A DNA stretch of 64,000 nucleotides. Origin: Clostridium sp. TW13. GTDB lineage: Bacteria; Bacillota; Clostridia; Clostridiales; Clostridiaceae. Position 1 is the first letter of the stretch. Each line of letters begins with the position of its first letter. The notes under the pieces are model-generated. The model had not been told where the DNA came from and ran no database searches. It saw nothing but the letters and a program-made list of their open reading frames with translations. A program made the translations under genes and the position numbers. The stretch covers positions 3,358,362-3,422,361 of the forward strand of contig NZ_BROD01000001.1 of assembly GCF_024345225.1 (NCBI RefSeq), given 5' to 3'. Positions 38,186 through 47,102 of this stretch are shown piece by piece.

Positions 38186-38348
38186 ATTATTTCCCCCTTT
38201 TGTAAATAATACTAATACATTTTTTAATATCGTGCACCAACTACATTTCTTAACAATTTTTTTTGATACAGCAAGAGTTTTATTAAATTAACCATTAAAC
38301 CAAGTGATAGTTCTTTGTTTTATTCACTGATATTAATTTTTTGTTATA

Positions 38349-38384
38349 AAAAAGAAACCTCAAATTTTATTTTTGAGATTTCTT
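38349..38384 (-). terminator. Terminator after the GH13 gene
   Basis: AAGAAACCTCAAA (38352-38364) pairs with 38372-38384 with one mismatch and is followed on the minus strand by six T residues. Confidence 0.85.
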
Positions 38385-38396
38385 AAAATTTATTAT

Positions 38397-40121
38397 CTAC
38401 TTTTTTAATATTTTAAATTGCATAGGCTCTAAATCTATACAATTATCATAACAATGATTATTTTCTGCAAGTAGATCTTTATATTCTCCTTGTAAATTAA
38501 CTTCTACTGTTTTTCTTCCGTAATTATTATTTATAGCAACTACTATTTTTTCATTTCCTAATACTCTTTCAAAAATAATCACATTGTCTTTACAAACTAA
38601 GTTTTTATATTCTCCATATACTAGTACAGGATTTTCTTTTCTTATTTTTATTAAATTCTTATATAGGTTAAAGAAGTCTTTATTCTGTTTACTTTCATCC
38701 CATATCATACATTTTCTTGATTGAGGATCATGGCCCCCCTCAAGGCCTATCTCATCCCCATAATATACATATGGAACTCCAACATAAGTGAATTGAAATG
38801 CTATTGCAAGCTCCATTCTTTCAATATTACTATCACATTCAGTTAAAAATCTAGCAGTATCATGACTGTCAAACAAATTCCACATTTGTCTAGTTATACT
38901 ATCCATATAAATACATCTATTTACAGATAATATATCATCAAACTTCTCTGCACTAATACTTCTTTTTGCAAAAAAGTCTGTCATTGCTCCTTTAAACGGA
39001 TAATTCATTATACTATCTAACTGATCTCCTTTTAGGAAAGAACTTGCTTCATGCATTATTTCTCCTACAACTATGGCCTTTGGATTGCACTCTTTTACTG
39101 CCTTTCTGAAAGCTCTCCAAAAATCATGATCAACTTCGTCGCATACATCCAATCTCCAACCATCTATTCCTATTTCCTTAACCCAATACTGTGCAACCTT
39201 CAATAAGTATTCTTTTACTTCTGGGTTTGCTGTATTAAACTTAGGCATTTCAGAAACGTGATTAGCAAAGGTATAATAATTCACCTTGTTAGTATCCACA
39301 GGGAACTCATCTACAAAATACCAATCCTTATATTTAGAATTTTCTCCATTCTTTATTACATCTTTAAATGCAAAGAAATCGCTACCTGAATGATTAAAAA
39401 CCGCATCAAAAACTATTCTAATATTTTTTTCATGACATCTCTTCACAAGTTCTCTTGCTGTATCTAACGTACCAAATTGAGGATCTATTTGAAAGTAATC
39501 CATGGTGTTATATTTGTGGTTTGAAGTAGATTTAAAAATAGGTGTCAAATAAATTAAATCTACACCAAGTTCTTCTATATAATCTAATTTATTAATTATT
39601 CCTTGTAAGTCTCCTCCAAACATAGATTTAGGTGTTACTTCTCCCCCCCAAGGAAGTGTATTCGGTAAATCGTTAGTTTTGTCTCCATTCTCAAATCTAT
39701 CTACAAATATTTGATAAACAACTGCTTCTTGAAGCCATTTTTCTTCTTTATATAAATCGGCTTCTGTTATATAGGGATATTGAAATGCTGTGGCCTCTTT
39801 AATTTTAATATTATCTGTTCTGAAGCCTCTATCATCTAAAAAAATTATATTTCCTTCATAATCTTCTAATTCAAAAAAATATCTATATCTATTTCTGTCC
39901 ACAGATATATCTGTTTCATAAAAATCAAATAATTCTGTATTAACTACAACTTTCATCTCTTTAACATCAAAATCTGTAGTCCAATTATATCTATCTTTAT
40001 AGTGAACTTTACAGCTCTTTATATCATTTCTAGCTACTCTTAATCTTACTTGTAAAGTATCTATATCTTTGCCATATGCATAAGGGACATCTGTAACATG
40101 GTATACTGCGTATTTATTCAT
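38397..40121 (-). CDS. GH13 alpha-glycosidase (neopullulanase/cyclomaltodextrinase type)
   Basis: This 574-residue intracellular enzyme has an N-terminal CBM34-like beta domain (about 1-120), then a GH13 barrel. The conserved regions are visible: DAVFNHSGSD, GWRLDVCDEVDH (nucleophile Asp), VVGEIMHEA (acid Glu) and FDSHDTARF (transition-state Asp). This layout matches the neopullulanase/cyclomaltodextrinase/maltogenic amylase subfamily, acting on maltodextrins, cyclodextrins or pullulan. No signal peptide is seen. The AraC-type regulator at 40360 is divergent from it and is its probable controller. Confidence 0.93.
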   Translation of the reverse strand: MNKYAVYHVTDVPYAYGKDIDTLQVRLRVARNDIKSCKVHYKDRYNWTTDFDVKEMKVVVNTELFDFYETDISVDRNRYRYFFELEDYEGNIIFLDDRGFRTDNIKIKEATAFQYPYITEADLYKEEKWLQEAVVYQIFVDRFENGDKTNDLPNTLPWGGEVTPKSMFGGDLQGIINKLDYIEELGVDLIYLTPIFKSTSNHKYNTMDYFQIDPQFGTLDTARELVKRCHEKNIRIVFDAVFNHSGSDFFAFKDVIKNGENSKYKDWYFVDEFPVDTNKVNYYTFANHVSEMPKFNTANPEVKEYLLKVAQYWVKEIGIDGWRLDVCDEVDHDFWRAFRKAVKECNPKAIVVGEIMHEASSFLKGDQLDSIMNYPFKGAMTDFFAKRSISAEKFDDILSVNRCIYMDSITRQMWNLFDSHDTARFLTECDSNIERMELAIAFQFTYVGVPYVYYGDEIGLEGGHDPQSRKCMIWDESKQNKDFFNLYKNLIKIRKENPVLVYGEYKNLVCKDNVIIFERVLGNEKIVVAINNNYGRKTVEVNLQGEYKDLLAENNHCYDNCIDLEPMQFKILKK

Positions 40122-40291
40122 AACAATACCTCCGATATATCATTATTCTTTTTTATAAAGGGTTGCAACTCTTAGGCATATTATAGCAACTACTTTATTG
40201 AGCATTTTGTTCATAATTATTTTATTTTGTTTATAATTCATGTAAAATAATATTATGATAACTTTTTCTCCTACTTAATTTAAACGATTAA

Positions 40292-40351
40292 TGTATTAAT
40301 TTTATTAGAGGTGTATTAATTTTATTAGAGGTGTATTAAATTTATATGAGG
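40292..40351 (+). repeat. Three tandem 20 bp repeats before the AraC gene
   Basis: The unit TGTATTAATTTTATTAGAGG is present exactly at 40292-40311 and 40312-40331, and with three changes at 40332-40351. The last unit supplies the GAGG of the ribosome site. Direct repeats at two-helical-turn spacing are the form expected for AraC-family binding sites. Autoregulation or control of the divergent GH13 gene is inferred. Confidence 0.75.
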
Positions 40352-40359
40352 TGTTGCTT

Positions 40360-41040
40360 ATGTACGATGTATTTGTTTCTGATTATTACTTTTTTTCTAA
40401 TGATGTGTCTTTTTTGTTTGAAACAAAAAACAAAGATGGACTACTCAAATTAATAAAACATAAACACTGTGAAGAACTACAAGACAATATTCCGATAATT
40501 ACAAAAAGAAATGACCTATTGATGTGGAATGTTGTATTCGCCAGAGGAATAATAAAAAAAGGGGCTACAAAACAATATCTACATACTATATATAATAAGT
40601 TTTATAAGGCAATATTATTAGCCAATACAATAGACGCATTACAAAAACTAGAACTAGATATTGCCACTGCTTATATAGATATATTACTTGATTTTGTAGA
40701 AGTTACAGATAACCTTATAATAAACAAAATTATTGGCTACCTATATGTAAATATCGAGAGTTCTCCTACCTTGGCAGATATTGCGAAAGCTCTAAATAGT
40801 TCTGTTGGATATTTATCTAGCTGCTTTAAGAAAACCACTGGCGTATCAATAATGGAATATTTCAAGAGAATAAAAATTGACAGAGCTAAAGCTCTATTAG
40901 TTAGTACAGAAAAAAGCATTCTAGAAATTTCAACTCTTCTTGGATTTTGTGACCAAGCTAATTTCAGTAGAAACTTTAAAAAAATAGTAGGAGTAACACC
41001 TACTAAATATAGAAATGATTTATCTTCACAAAAACCATAA
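40360..41040 (+). CDS. AraC-family transcriptional regulator
   Basis: This 226-residue protein has a non-cupin, mostly helical N-terminal half (about 1-125) and a C-terminal AraC DNA-binding domain (SSVGYLSSCFKKTTGVSIMEY, then LGFCDQANFSRNFKKIVGVTPTKYR). The ATG at 40360 has GAGGTG six bases upstream and is preferred over the in-frame GTG at 40351, which is part of that site. It is divergent from the GH13 gene, which suggests control of maltodextrin breakdown. The inducer is unknown. Confidence 0.88.
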   Translation: MYDVFVSDYYFFSNDVSFLFETKNKDGLLKLIKHKHCEELQDNIPIITKRNDLLMWNVVFARGIIKKGATKQYLHTIYNKFYKAILLANTIDALQKLELDIATAYIDILLDFVEVTDNLIINKIIGYLYVNIESSPTLADIAKALNSSVGYLSSCFKKTTGVSIMEYFKRIKIDRAKALLVSTEKSILEISTLLGFCDQANFSRNFKKIVGVTPTKYRNDLSSQKP

Positions 41041-41128
41041 TAAACTCTATCCTTTTAGGATTAGCGTATTTCCAAACTATAGGAAACTTACTTTTGAATT
41101 AATAAAAACTTAATCTATGAAAATTAAA

Positions 41129-41175
41129 CAAAAAAAGGGTTATGCATTTTATTTTTACTAATGCAATAACCCTTT
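41129..41175 (-). terminator. Terminator after aguB
   Basis: AAAGGGTTAT with GCATT (41134 onward) pairs with AATGC and ATAACCCTTT (ending 41175). Seven T residues follow on the minus strand. It also lies downstream of the convergent AraC gene. Confidence 0.85.
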
Positions 41176-41202
41176 ATATTAATATGTTTTATAGAAATCA
41201 AA

Positions 41203-42066
41203 CTATTTACTTGAATCTAAAGACATTATTGGACCATACATTTCTGGTCTTCTATCTCTGTAAACTCCCCAACTACGACGCATTTCTCTTATATCATCTA
41301 AATCAAATTCAGCAACTAAAACTGTTTGATTTTCTCTATCTGCTTGAGTAACAATTCCTCCTGTTTGATCTGCAATAAAAGATGTTCCATAGAAGGTCAT
41401 AGAAGTTTCATCAGTTTCAGTTCCTATACGGTTTGATGCTACTAATGGCATAATATTCGCTGCAGCATGACCTTGCATACACCTTTGCCAATGAGGTTGT
41501 GAATCTATATCTAAAATTGGTTCAGAACCTATAGCTGTTGGATAAAATAAAATTTCTGCTCCTAGTAATGCCATACATCTTGCTGATTCTGGGAACCATT
41601 GATCCCAACATATACCTACACCTATTGTGCCAAATGCTGTGTTCCATACTTTAAATCCAGTATCTCCTGGTGAGAAATAAAACTTTTCTTCATAACAGTG
41701 ACCATCTGGAATATGAGTCTTACGATATGTACCTAAAACTGTTCCATCTGCATCTATGATTGCAATACTATTGAAAGCTACATTTCCTGCTCTCTCAAAA
41801 AAGCTTATTGGTAAAACTACATTAAGTTCCTTAGCTAAAACTTTAAAATGGTTTATTGCTTTATTATCCTCAACACTCTTAGCTAAATCTAAATACTCAT
41901 ATTTTTCTTTTTGGCAAAAGTATGGTGTTTCAAATAATTCTTGAAGAAGTATGATGTTAGCACCTTTTTGTGCTGCTTCTCTCACCATTTCTTCTGCTTT
42001 TTTTATATTTTCATCTATGTCCCAAGAACAAGACATCTGAGTTGCTGCTACTTTCACTTTTCTCAT
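41203..42066 (-). CDS. aguB: N-carbamoylputrescine amidase
   Basis: This 287-residue nitrilase-superfamily enzyme hydrolyses N-carbamoylputrescine to putrescine, CO2 and ammonia. The catalytic triad is visible as Glu in LLQELFETPYF, Lys in RKTHIPDG and Cys in GVGICWDQWFPE. The C-terminal MRRSWGVYRDRRPEMY is typical of plant and bacterial AguB. It follows the agmatine deiminase gene by 159 bases on the same strand, giving the two-step route from agmatine. Confidence 0.95.
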   Translation of the reverse strand: MRKVKVAATQMSCSWDIDENIKKAEEMVREAAQKGANIILLQELFETPYFCQKEKYEYLDLAKSVEDNKAINHFKVLAKELNVVLPISFFERAGNVAFNSIAIIDADGTVLGTYRKTHIPDGHCYEEKFYFSPGDTGFKVWNTAFGTIGVGICWDQWFPESARCMALLGAEILFYPTAIGSEPILDIDSQPHWQRCMQGHAAANIMPLVASNRIGTETDETSMTFYGTSFIADQTGGIVTQADRENQTVLVAEFDLDDIREMRRSWGVYRDRRPEMYGPIMSLDSSK

Positions 42067-42225
42067 TATGCAAATTCCTCCTAAGATAATCTATTTTTTA
42101 ATTATTTATTGTGATTTCTCATTTAAATATCTAAAATCACATGATATAAACACATGCCATAATAGGAATCTATTAATGTGCTCATAATTTTTATAAGTCA
42201 AATTGTATTTTTAACCCTTAACCTA

Positions 42226-43317
42226 TTATACTGGTTGTTGTTGAGTGATACAATGGATGTTTCCACCACCAAGTAAGATTTCTCTTGCATATATTGGCAC
42301 AACTTCTCTATCCTGATATAACTTCTTCATTAATTCTACTGCCTTTTCATCGTTTGGATCACCAAATACAGGCATTACTACTCCACCATTAGCTACATAG
42401 TAGTTTACATATGATGCTGCTAGTCTGTCCCCAGGCATTCTAGGTTGAGTACCTACAACCTGATCTACACCATTGCTTTCTTCTACTGATATGCATATTG
42501 GTGATGGTAAATACATTTTGTGTATCTCAAGAGTACGTCCTTTTGCATCCGTAGTATTGCTTAATATATCATAACAACTTTTAGAAAGCTCATACTGTGG
42601 ATCAGTTTCATCATCTGTCCATGCTAGTACTACAACTCCTGGTCTTACAAATGTACATACATTATCTACATGCTCATTAGTTTCATCAAGATATATACCT
42701 CTTTCAAGCCATATAACCTTATCTACATTAAGATATTCCATTAATACTTCTTCAATTTCTTGTTTTGTCATTGATGGATTTCTACCTGCACTTAAAAGAC
42801 ATGCTTCTGTCACCATAGCAGTACCTTCTCCGTCTACGTGGATAGAACCACCCTCAAGTACAAAACTTTCTAATCTATATCTATCTTTTCTTTCTATATC
42901 ACAAATCTTGCCTGCAACCTTATCATCTTGATCCCAAGGGAAGTATAAACCATCTACAAGTCCTCCCCATGCATTAAATCTCCAATCTACTCCTCTAACT
43001 TCACCTGCATCATTTTTTACAAAGGTTGGTCCTGAATCTCTAACCCATGAATCATTATTTGAAATTTCTACAACTCTTATGTGATCTGGAAGCATACTTC
43101 TAGCATTATCATATTGTGCTCCACTAACGCACATAGTAAGTGGCTCAAATTTTGATATAGCAGTGGCTACCTCCACAAAAACTCTTTGAGCATACTTTCC
43201 ACCATAACGCCAGTTATCAGAACGTTCAGGCCATACCATCCAGCAACCAGCATGTGGTTCGAATTCTCCTGGCATTCTGAAGCCATCTTTTCTAGGCGTA
43301 CTATTAATTATTTTCAT
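42226..43317 (-). CDS. aguA: Agmatine deiminase
   Basis: This 363-residue guanidino-modifying enzyme converts agmatine to N-carbamoylputrescine and ammonia. The family motifs [34 protein letters not shown] and the C-terminal catalytic cysteine in [11 protein letters not shown] are all present. The length is normal. With aguB it supplies putrescine. An arginine decarboxylase or agmatine transporter gene is not in the window. Confidence 0.96.
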   Translation of the reverse strand: MKIINSTPRKDGFRMPGEFEPHAGCWMVWPERSDNWRYGGKYAQRVFVEVATAISKFEPLTMCVSGAQYDNARSMLPDHIRVVEISNNDSWVRDSGPTFVKNDAGEVRGVDWRFNAWGGLVDGLYFPWDQDDKVAGKICDIERKDRYRLESFVLEGGSIHVDGEGTAMVTEACLLSAGRNPSMTKQEIEEVLMEYLNVDKVIWLERGIYLDETNEHVDNVCTFVRPGVVVLAWTDDETDPQYELSKSCYDILSNTTDAKGRTLEIHKMYLPSPICISVEESNGVDQVVGTQPRMPGDRLAASYVNYYVANGGVVMPVFGDPNDEKAVELMKKLYQDREVVPIYAREILLGGGNIHCITQQQPV

Positions 43318-43727
43318 CTACCATTCCACCTTTGCTTACCATTTTGTCTATATCTAAACATATTATATCTATATTATTATACATAAACAATAGTATTTTA
43401 TTAGTATGACGAATCTTGATGAATTCGATACTAATAAATACTTTAATTAGTAATTATCTATAAATACTTTTACAGGTATTGGTTTAATAGATTTAGAACT
43501 ATCTACTATATATGATATAATAATGTGGTTGCATAAAAGTTCATTTCTTATAAAGATTCATGACTAATGAGTTTTATACAATCCATAAGACATCTAATAA
43601 TTTCAAAATACTGCAAGTACTTTTGAGAATAACAATATCAATTATGAACTTATTTTTGTCAATAATCTAAGTAGAAACATAACACTTTTTATTTTTTTTA
43701 AATACGCTTTAATAAAGGAGAGCAAAC
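43318..43727. other. Divergent intergenic region between aguA and the GT39 gene
   Basis: This 410-base AT-rich stretch holds the promoters of two divergent genes and no ORF with a ribosome site. It contains a 40-base interrupted palindrome at 43398-43437 (TTATTAGTAT paired with ATACTAATAA, with an inner CGAAT/ATTCG). That palindrome lies about 80 bases upstream of aguA and could be its operator. No T-run follows, so it is not a terminator. Confidence 0.5.
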
Positions 43728-45269
43728 ATGATTAGAAATATTAAAACAACCATGCCCAACCTTTTTCAAAAGTATTATTTCATATTATTACTAGGAATTT
43801 TAGTATTAGCATGTTTTAATATCTTTGCAAATCTTAATTCTTATCCAATAGCAGATTGGGATGAAGCAAGACATGGAGTCAATGCATATGAAATGTTGCA
43901 CAATAAAAACTATATAGTTAATACATATAATTATAAAACTGATTACTATAATTTAAAACCATCTCTAAGTTATTGGCTTATAATGCTTGGCTATAAGCTT
44001 GTAGGATTTTCTCCTCTTGGGCTTAGACTATACTCAGCAGTATCAGCACTACTAACAATTATACTTGTTGCTTTATTTGTGAAGAAAAAACATGGTAAAA
44101 TTGCGTGTATTATTTCAACAGCAGTTTTAGCTACCACATCACAATATTTACTTTCCCATTGTGCTAGAACTGGCGATGCTGATAGTGTCTATATTTTATT
44201 ATTTACAATTGCAATGATATCTATGGCTAAAATCGAAGATAACATTAATTGGATCTATTTATCCGGCCTATCTTTTTCCCTAGCTTTTTTAGCAAAAAGC
44301 TGGCATGCGTTTGCTATAGTAGCCATAGGTGGATTATATCTATTATTCAGTAAATATATATTTAAATTAAAACTTAAGCAGTGGTTACTTTTCATAGCAT
44401 CATCTATTTTACCTATTGGTCTTTGGGCCATATTTAGATATGCCAAAGACGGCACTAAGTTTTTTACAGAAATGATACAGTATGACTTATTCGCTCGATC
44501 TGCTACTCCTTTAGAAGGCCACACTGGTACTGTATTATACTATTTTGATGTTATTGAAAATTATTATTCTTATTGGCTTATTATATTATTTGGAGTTTTT
44601 ATAGGATATTTAACTCTCTCTAATAAAAATAATAAGAAAAAAATATCTGGCTATACATTAACTATGTTATTATGGATTCTAGTCCCATTTGTAGCCTTTT
44701 CTATAGCTAAAACAAAACTTTCATGGTATATAATACCCATATACCCAGCTTTAGCTATATGCATTGGTGCTTTCTCAAAAAAAATAATAACAGATTTGAA
44801 TAAAAATAATATTGTTCAATTTGTGCTATTATTTAGTTTATTGCTAAGTTTAGGATTAAATGAAAGAGTCATTTATCTAGGAATTAGATCTCCTCATGTA
44901 GACGGAAGTCAAAGTCCCATAAAACAGCTTAGTGATTTACCTGAATACAATGGTCTAGATGCTTACATATCATATAGTGCTCAGAATACTATTAAAAAGC
45001 TTAAATCTTTCCCTGAATACAATGGTGTAAATGCGTATACTTTGTGCGGTACATACGGTGGTTCTGAATTCTGGGATCAAAGTCAGTTTTTAGCTGCAGA
45101 ATTATACAGAAACTTAAAACCTGTAAATGGTGGCGTTAAAGCATTTATTAACGATACAAATAAATCTATCTTAATAGTTCCCAAAAATGCCAACACTGAT
45201 AAGATAATAAAAGATAATAACTTAAAAATTATAATAAAAACAGACTCTAACTTAATATTAACAAAATAA
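43728..45269 (+). CDS. GT39-type (ArnT/PMT-like) membrane glycosyltransferase
   Basis: This 513-residue protein has about 11-12 transmembrane helices. The first extracellular loop carries the catalytic acidic pair in YPIADWDEARHGVNAYEM, followed by the conserved YNYKTDYYNLKPSLSYW segment, both typical of lipid-phosphate-sugar-dependent transferases. A short extracytoplasmic C-terminal domain follows. It would glycosylate a surface lipid, polymer or protein; acceptor and donor are unknown. The ribosome site is AAAGGAG. It is transcribed alone, convergent with the LRR gene. Confidence 0.85.
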   Translation: MIRNIKTTMPNLFQKYYFILLLGILVLACFNIFANLNSYPIADWDEARHGVNAYEMLHNKNYIVNTYNYKTDYYNLKPSLSYWLIMLGYKLVGFSPLGLRLYSAVSALLTIILVALFVKKKHGKIACIISTAVLATTSQYLLSHCARTGDADSVYILLFTIAMISMAKIEDNINWIYLSGLSFSLAFLAKSWHAFAIVAIGGLYLLFSKYIFKLKLKQWLLFIASSILPIGLWAIFRYAKDGTKFFTEMIQYDLFARSATPLEGHTGTVLYYFDVIENYYSYWLIILFGVFIGYLTLSNKNNKKKISGYTLTMLLWILVPFVAFSIAKTKLSWYIIPIYPALAICIGAFSKKIITDLNKNNIVQFVLLFSLLLSLGLNERVIYLGIRSPHVDGSQSPIKQLSDLPEYNGLDAYISYSAQNTIKKLKSFPEYNGVNAYTLCGTYGGSEFWDQSQFLAAELYRNLKPVNGGVKAFINDTNKSILIVPKNANTDKIIKDNNLKIIIKTDSNLILTK

Positions 45270-45315
45270 AAAATCAAAACCTACAAGAACTGAATTCTTG
45301 TAGGTTCTGATTTTT
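45270..45315. terminator. Bidirectional terminator between the GT39 and LRR genes
   Basis: CCTACAAGAA (45280-45289) pairs with TTCTTGTAGG (45295-45304), flanked by AAATCA/TGATTT and by A and T runs. It serves two convergent genes. Confidence 0.88.
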
Positions 45316-45335
45316 ATTCTTTTAATTGAGTATTT

Positions 45336-46883
45336 TTAGATACTCATAATACATTTAGGTAATGCATGTACTAATGCTATCTTATCCTCATAGCTAACCT
45401 GATTACCCTTTATTGCAATACCTCTGAGATTAGTCATCTTCTTCAAAATGTTTATATCTTTAATTTTGTTATAATTTAACTCCAAGCTTGTTAAACTTTT
45501 TAGATTTCCTAGTACATTTATATTAATTATTTGATTATTACTTAGGCAAAGATCTTTTAATTTAGTTAACCCTTTTAATGCATCTATATTGCATATACGA
45601 TTAGAATCGAAAGAAATATCATTTAACTTAGTTAAACCTCTTAGTGCATCTATATTAGCTATCTGGTTATTATCAAAATCTATCCACTCTAAATTTTTCA
45701 AATCCTTTAATGGGCTTATATCTTTTATTTGATTATGACATATATTAATCCCTACTAGATTCTTTAACCCTTTTAATACACTTATGTCCTTTATCTCAGC
45801 AGCATTTATATTAAGTTCTTGTAACTTTGTAAAATTCCTCACTACGCTTATATCACTTATTGGATTTGAACCTAATATAAACCTTTTTAAATTAGTTAAT
45901 CCCTTTAATGAACTTATATCCCTTATTTGATTACCATATGCATTAAGATCTTTCATTTGAATCAAATCCTTTATTGGACTTATATCCTTTACTTGGCTAC
46001 CATTCAAATCAAGGGTTTCTAACTTTACCATATTTTTAAGCGCACTTATATCTTTAATTTTATTATCTTGTAATAAGAGCCTTTGTAATTTAGTTAATCC
46101 CTTCAATGCACTTATGTCACTTATTTTATTCTCTGATAAATCAAGACTTTCCAAATTAACAAAATGCTCAAGACCAGTTATATTATTAATTTCTTCATTC
46201 TGAAATGATAACTTAGTTACCTTTAAGACATCACTTCGATGTATTATAGTTTGATCACAGCTCTTTCTTACTTCATCTAGTACTAGCTTTTTTAAGTTTT
46301 CATCTTTAAATGTTATTACAATATCTTTTACTGTTATCATTGCATTGATTTTTTTGCTATATCCTTGCACATTGCCTGTGAAATTACACTTGCCTACCTT
46401 ATTGGTATCAATGCTTTTGTTCCATATTATTGATACTTGTTGTTTTGAATTATCATTCATAATTGCTGTTACTGCACTTGGTAATCTATAACTATCACCA
46501 ACAATTACAGTTGCGTTAATATCACCAACAGACTTTATATACTTTTGTACATTTAAAGTTAATGTAACCTTCTTATTATATCCTTGTACAGTTCCTACAA
46601 AAGAATACTTGCCTGCCTTATTTGTATTAACAACTTTAGCATTCCATTTCACCGGTACTTGTTTAGTAGTTTTATTGCTCATAGTTGCTGTTACTGTATT
46701 GGGCAAAGCATACTTGTCCCCCATTCTTACATTCTTACTAATATCAGCTATGTTACTTATCGATACTTTTGCTTTTGAAGTAGTACTTGCAAAAACATTG
46801 CTAGGTACCATTATTAAAACTGATAATAGTAAAATTAAAAGAGCTTTCATTACATTTAAAGTCTTTAATTGCTTTTTCAACAT
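45336..46883 (-). CDS. Secreted internalin-like leucine-rich repeat protein
   Basis: This 515-residue exported protein has a signal peptide (about 1-32, ending VFASTTS). Two bacterial Ig-like repeats of about 70 residues follow (conserved L-P-x-x-V-T-A and WN cores, ending with GYxKK). Then, from about residue 210, there are twelve 22-residue leucine-rich repeats of the SDS22/internalin type (pattern DISALKGLTKLQxLxLxxNxI). No LPXTG or other anchor is visible, so it is probably released or held non-covalently. It likely binds other proteins at the cell surface. It has its own promoter and is divergent from the DUF2207 gene. Confidence 0.88.
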   Translation of the reverse strand: MLKKQLKTLNVMKALLILLLSVLIMVPSNVFASTTSKAKVSISNIADISKNVRMGDKYALPNTVTATMSNKTTKQVPVKWNAKVVNTNKAGKYSFVGTVQGYNKKVTLTLNVQKYIKSVGDINATVIVGDSYRLPSAVTAIMNDNSKQQVSIIWNKSIDTNKVGKCNFTGNVQGYSKKINAMITVKDIVITFKDENLKKLVLDEVRKSCDQTIIHRSDVLKVTKLSFQNEEINNITGLEHFVNLESLDLSENKISDISALKGLTKLQRLLLQDNKIKDISALKNMVKLETLDLNGSQVKDISPIKDLIQMKDLNAYGNQIRDISSLKGLTNLKRFILGSNPISDISVVRNFTKLQELNINAAEIKDISVLKGLKNLVGINICHNQIKDISPLKDLKNLEWIDFDNNQIANIDALRGLTKLNDISFDSNRICNIDALKGLTKLKDLCLSNNQIININVLGNLKSLTSLELNYNKIKDINILKKMTNLRGIAIKGNQVSYEDKIALVHALPKCIMSI

Positions 46884-47102
46884 TTATTCTCCTCTCTTTA
46901 TGAATTCTATAGCCAATTTACTACTATATTGTAATTCAGCCATAAATTTAACGCAATAGAATTTAACTACAAAATCATTCATTTTATAGTTATAACTACA
47001 TTCTATAAATACTATAGAAAGATTAATATGATTTCACGAAAAAATTCACTGTACTCATGATATAATTAACTATATTATAGAAATATTTTAAGGAGAGATT
47101 CT

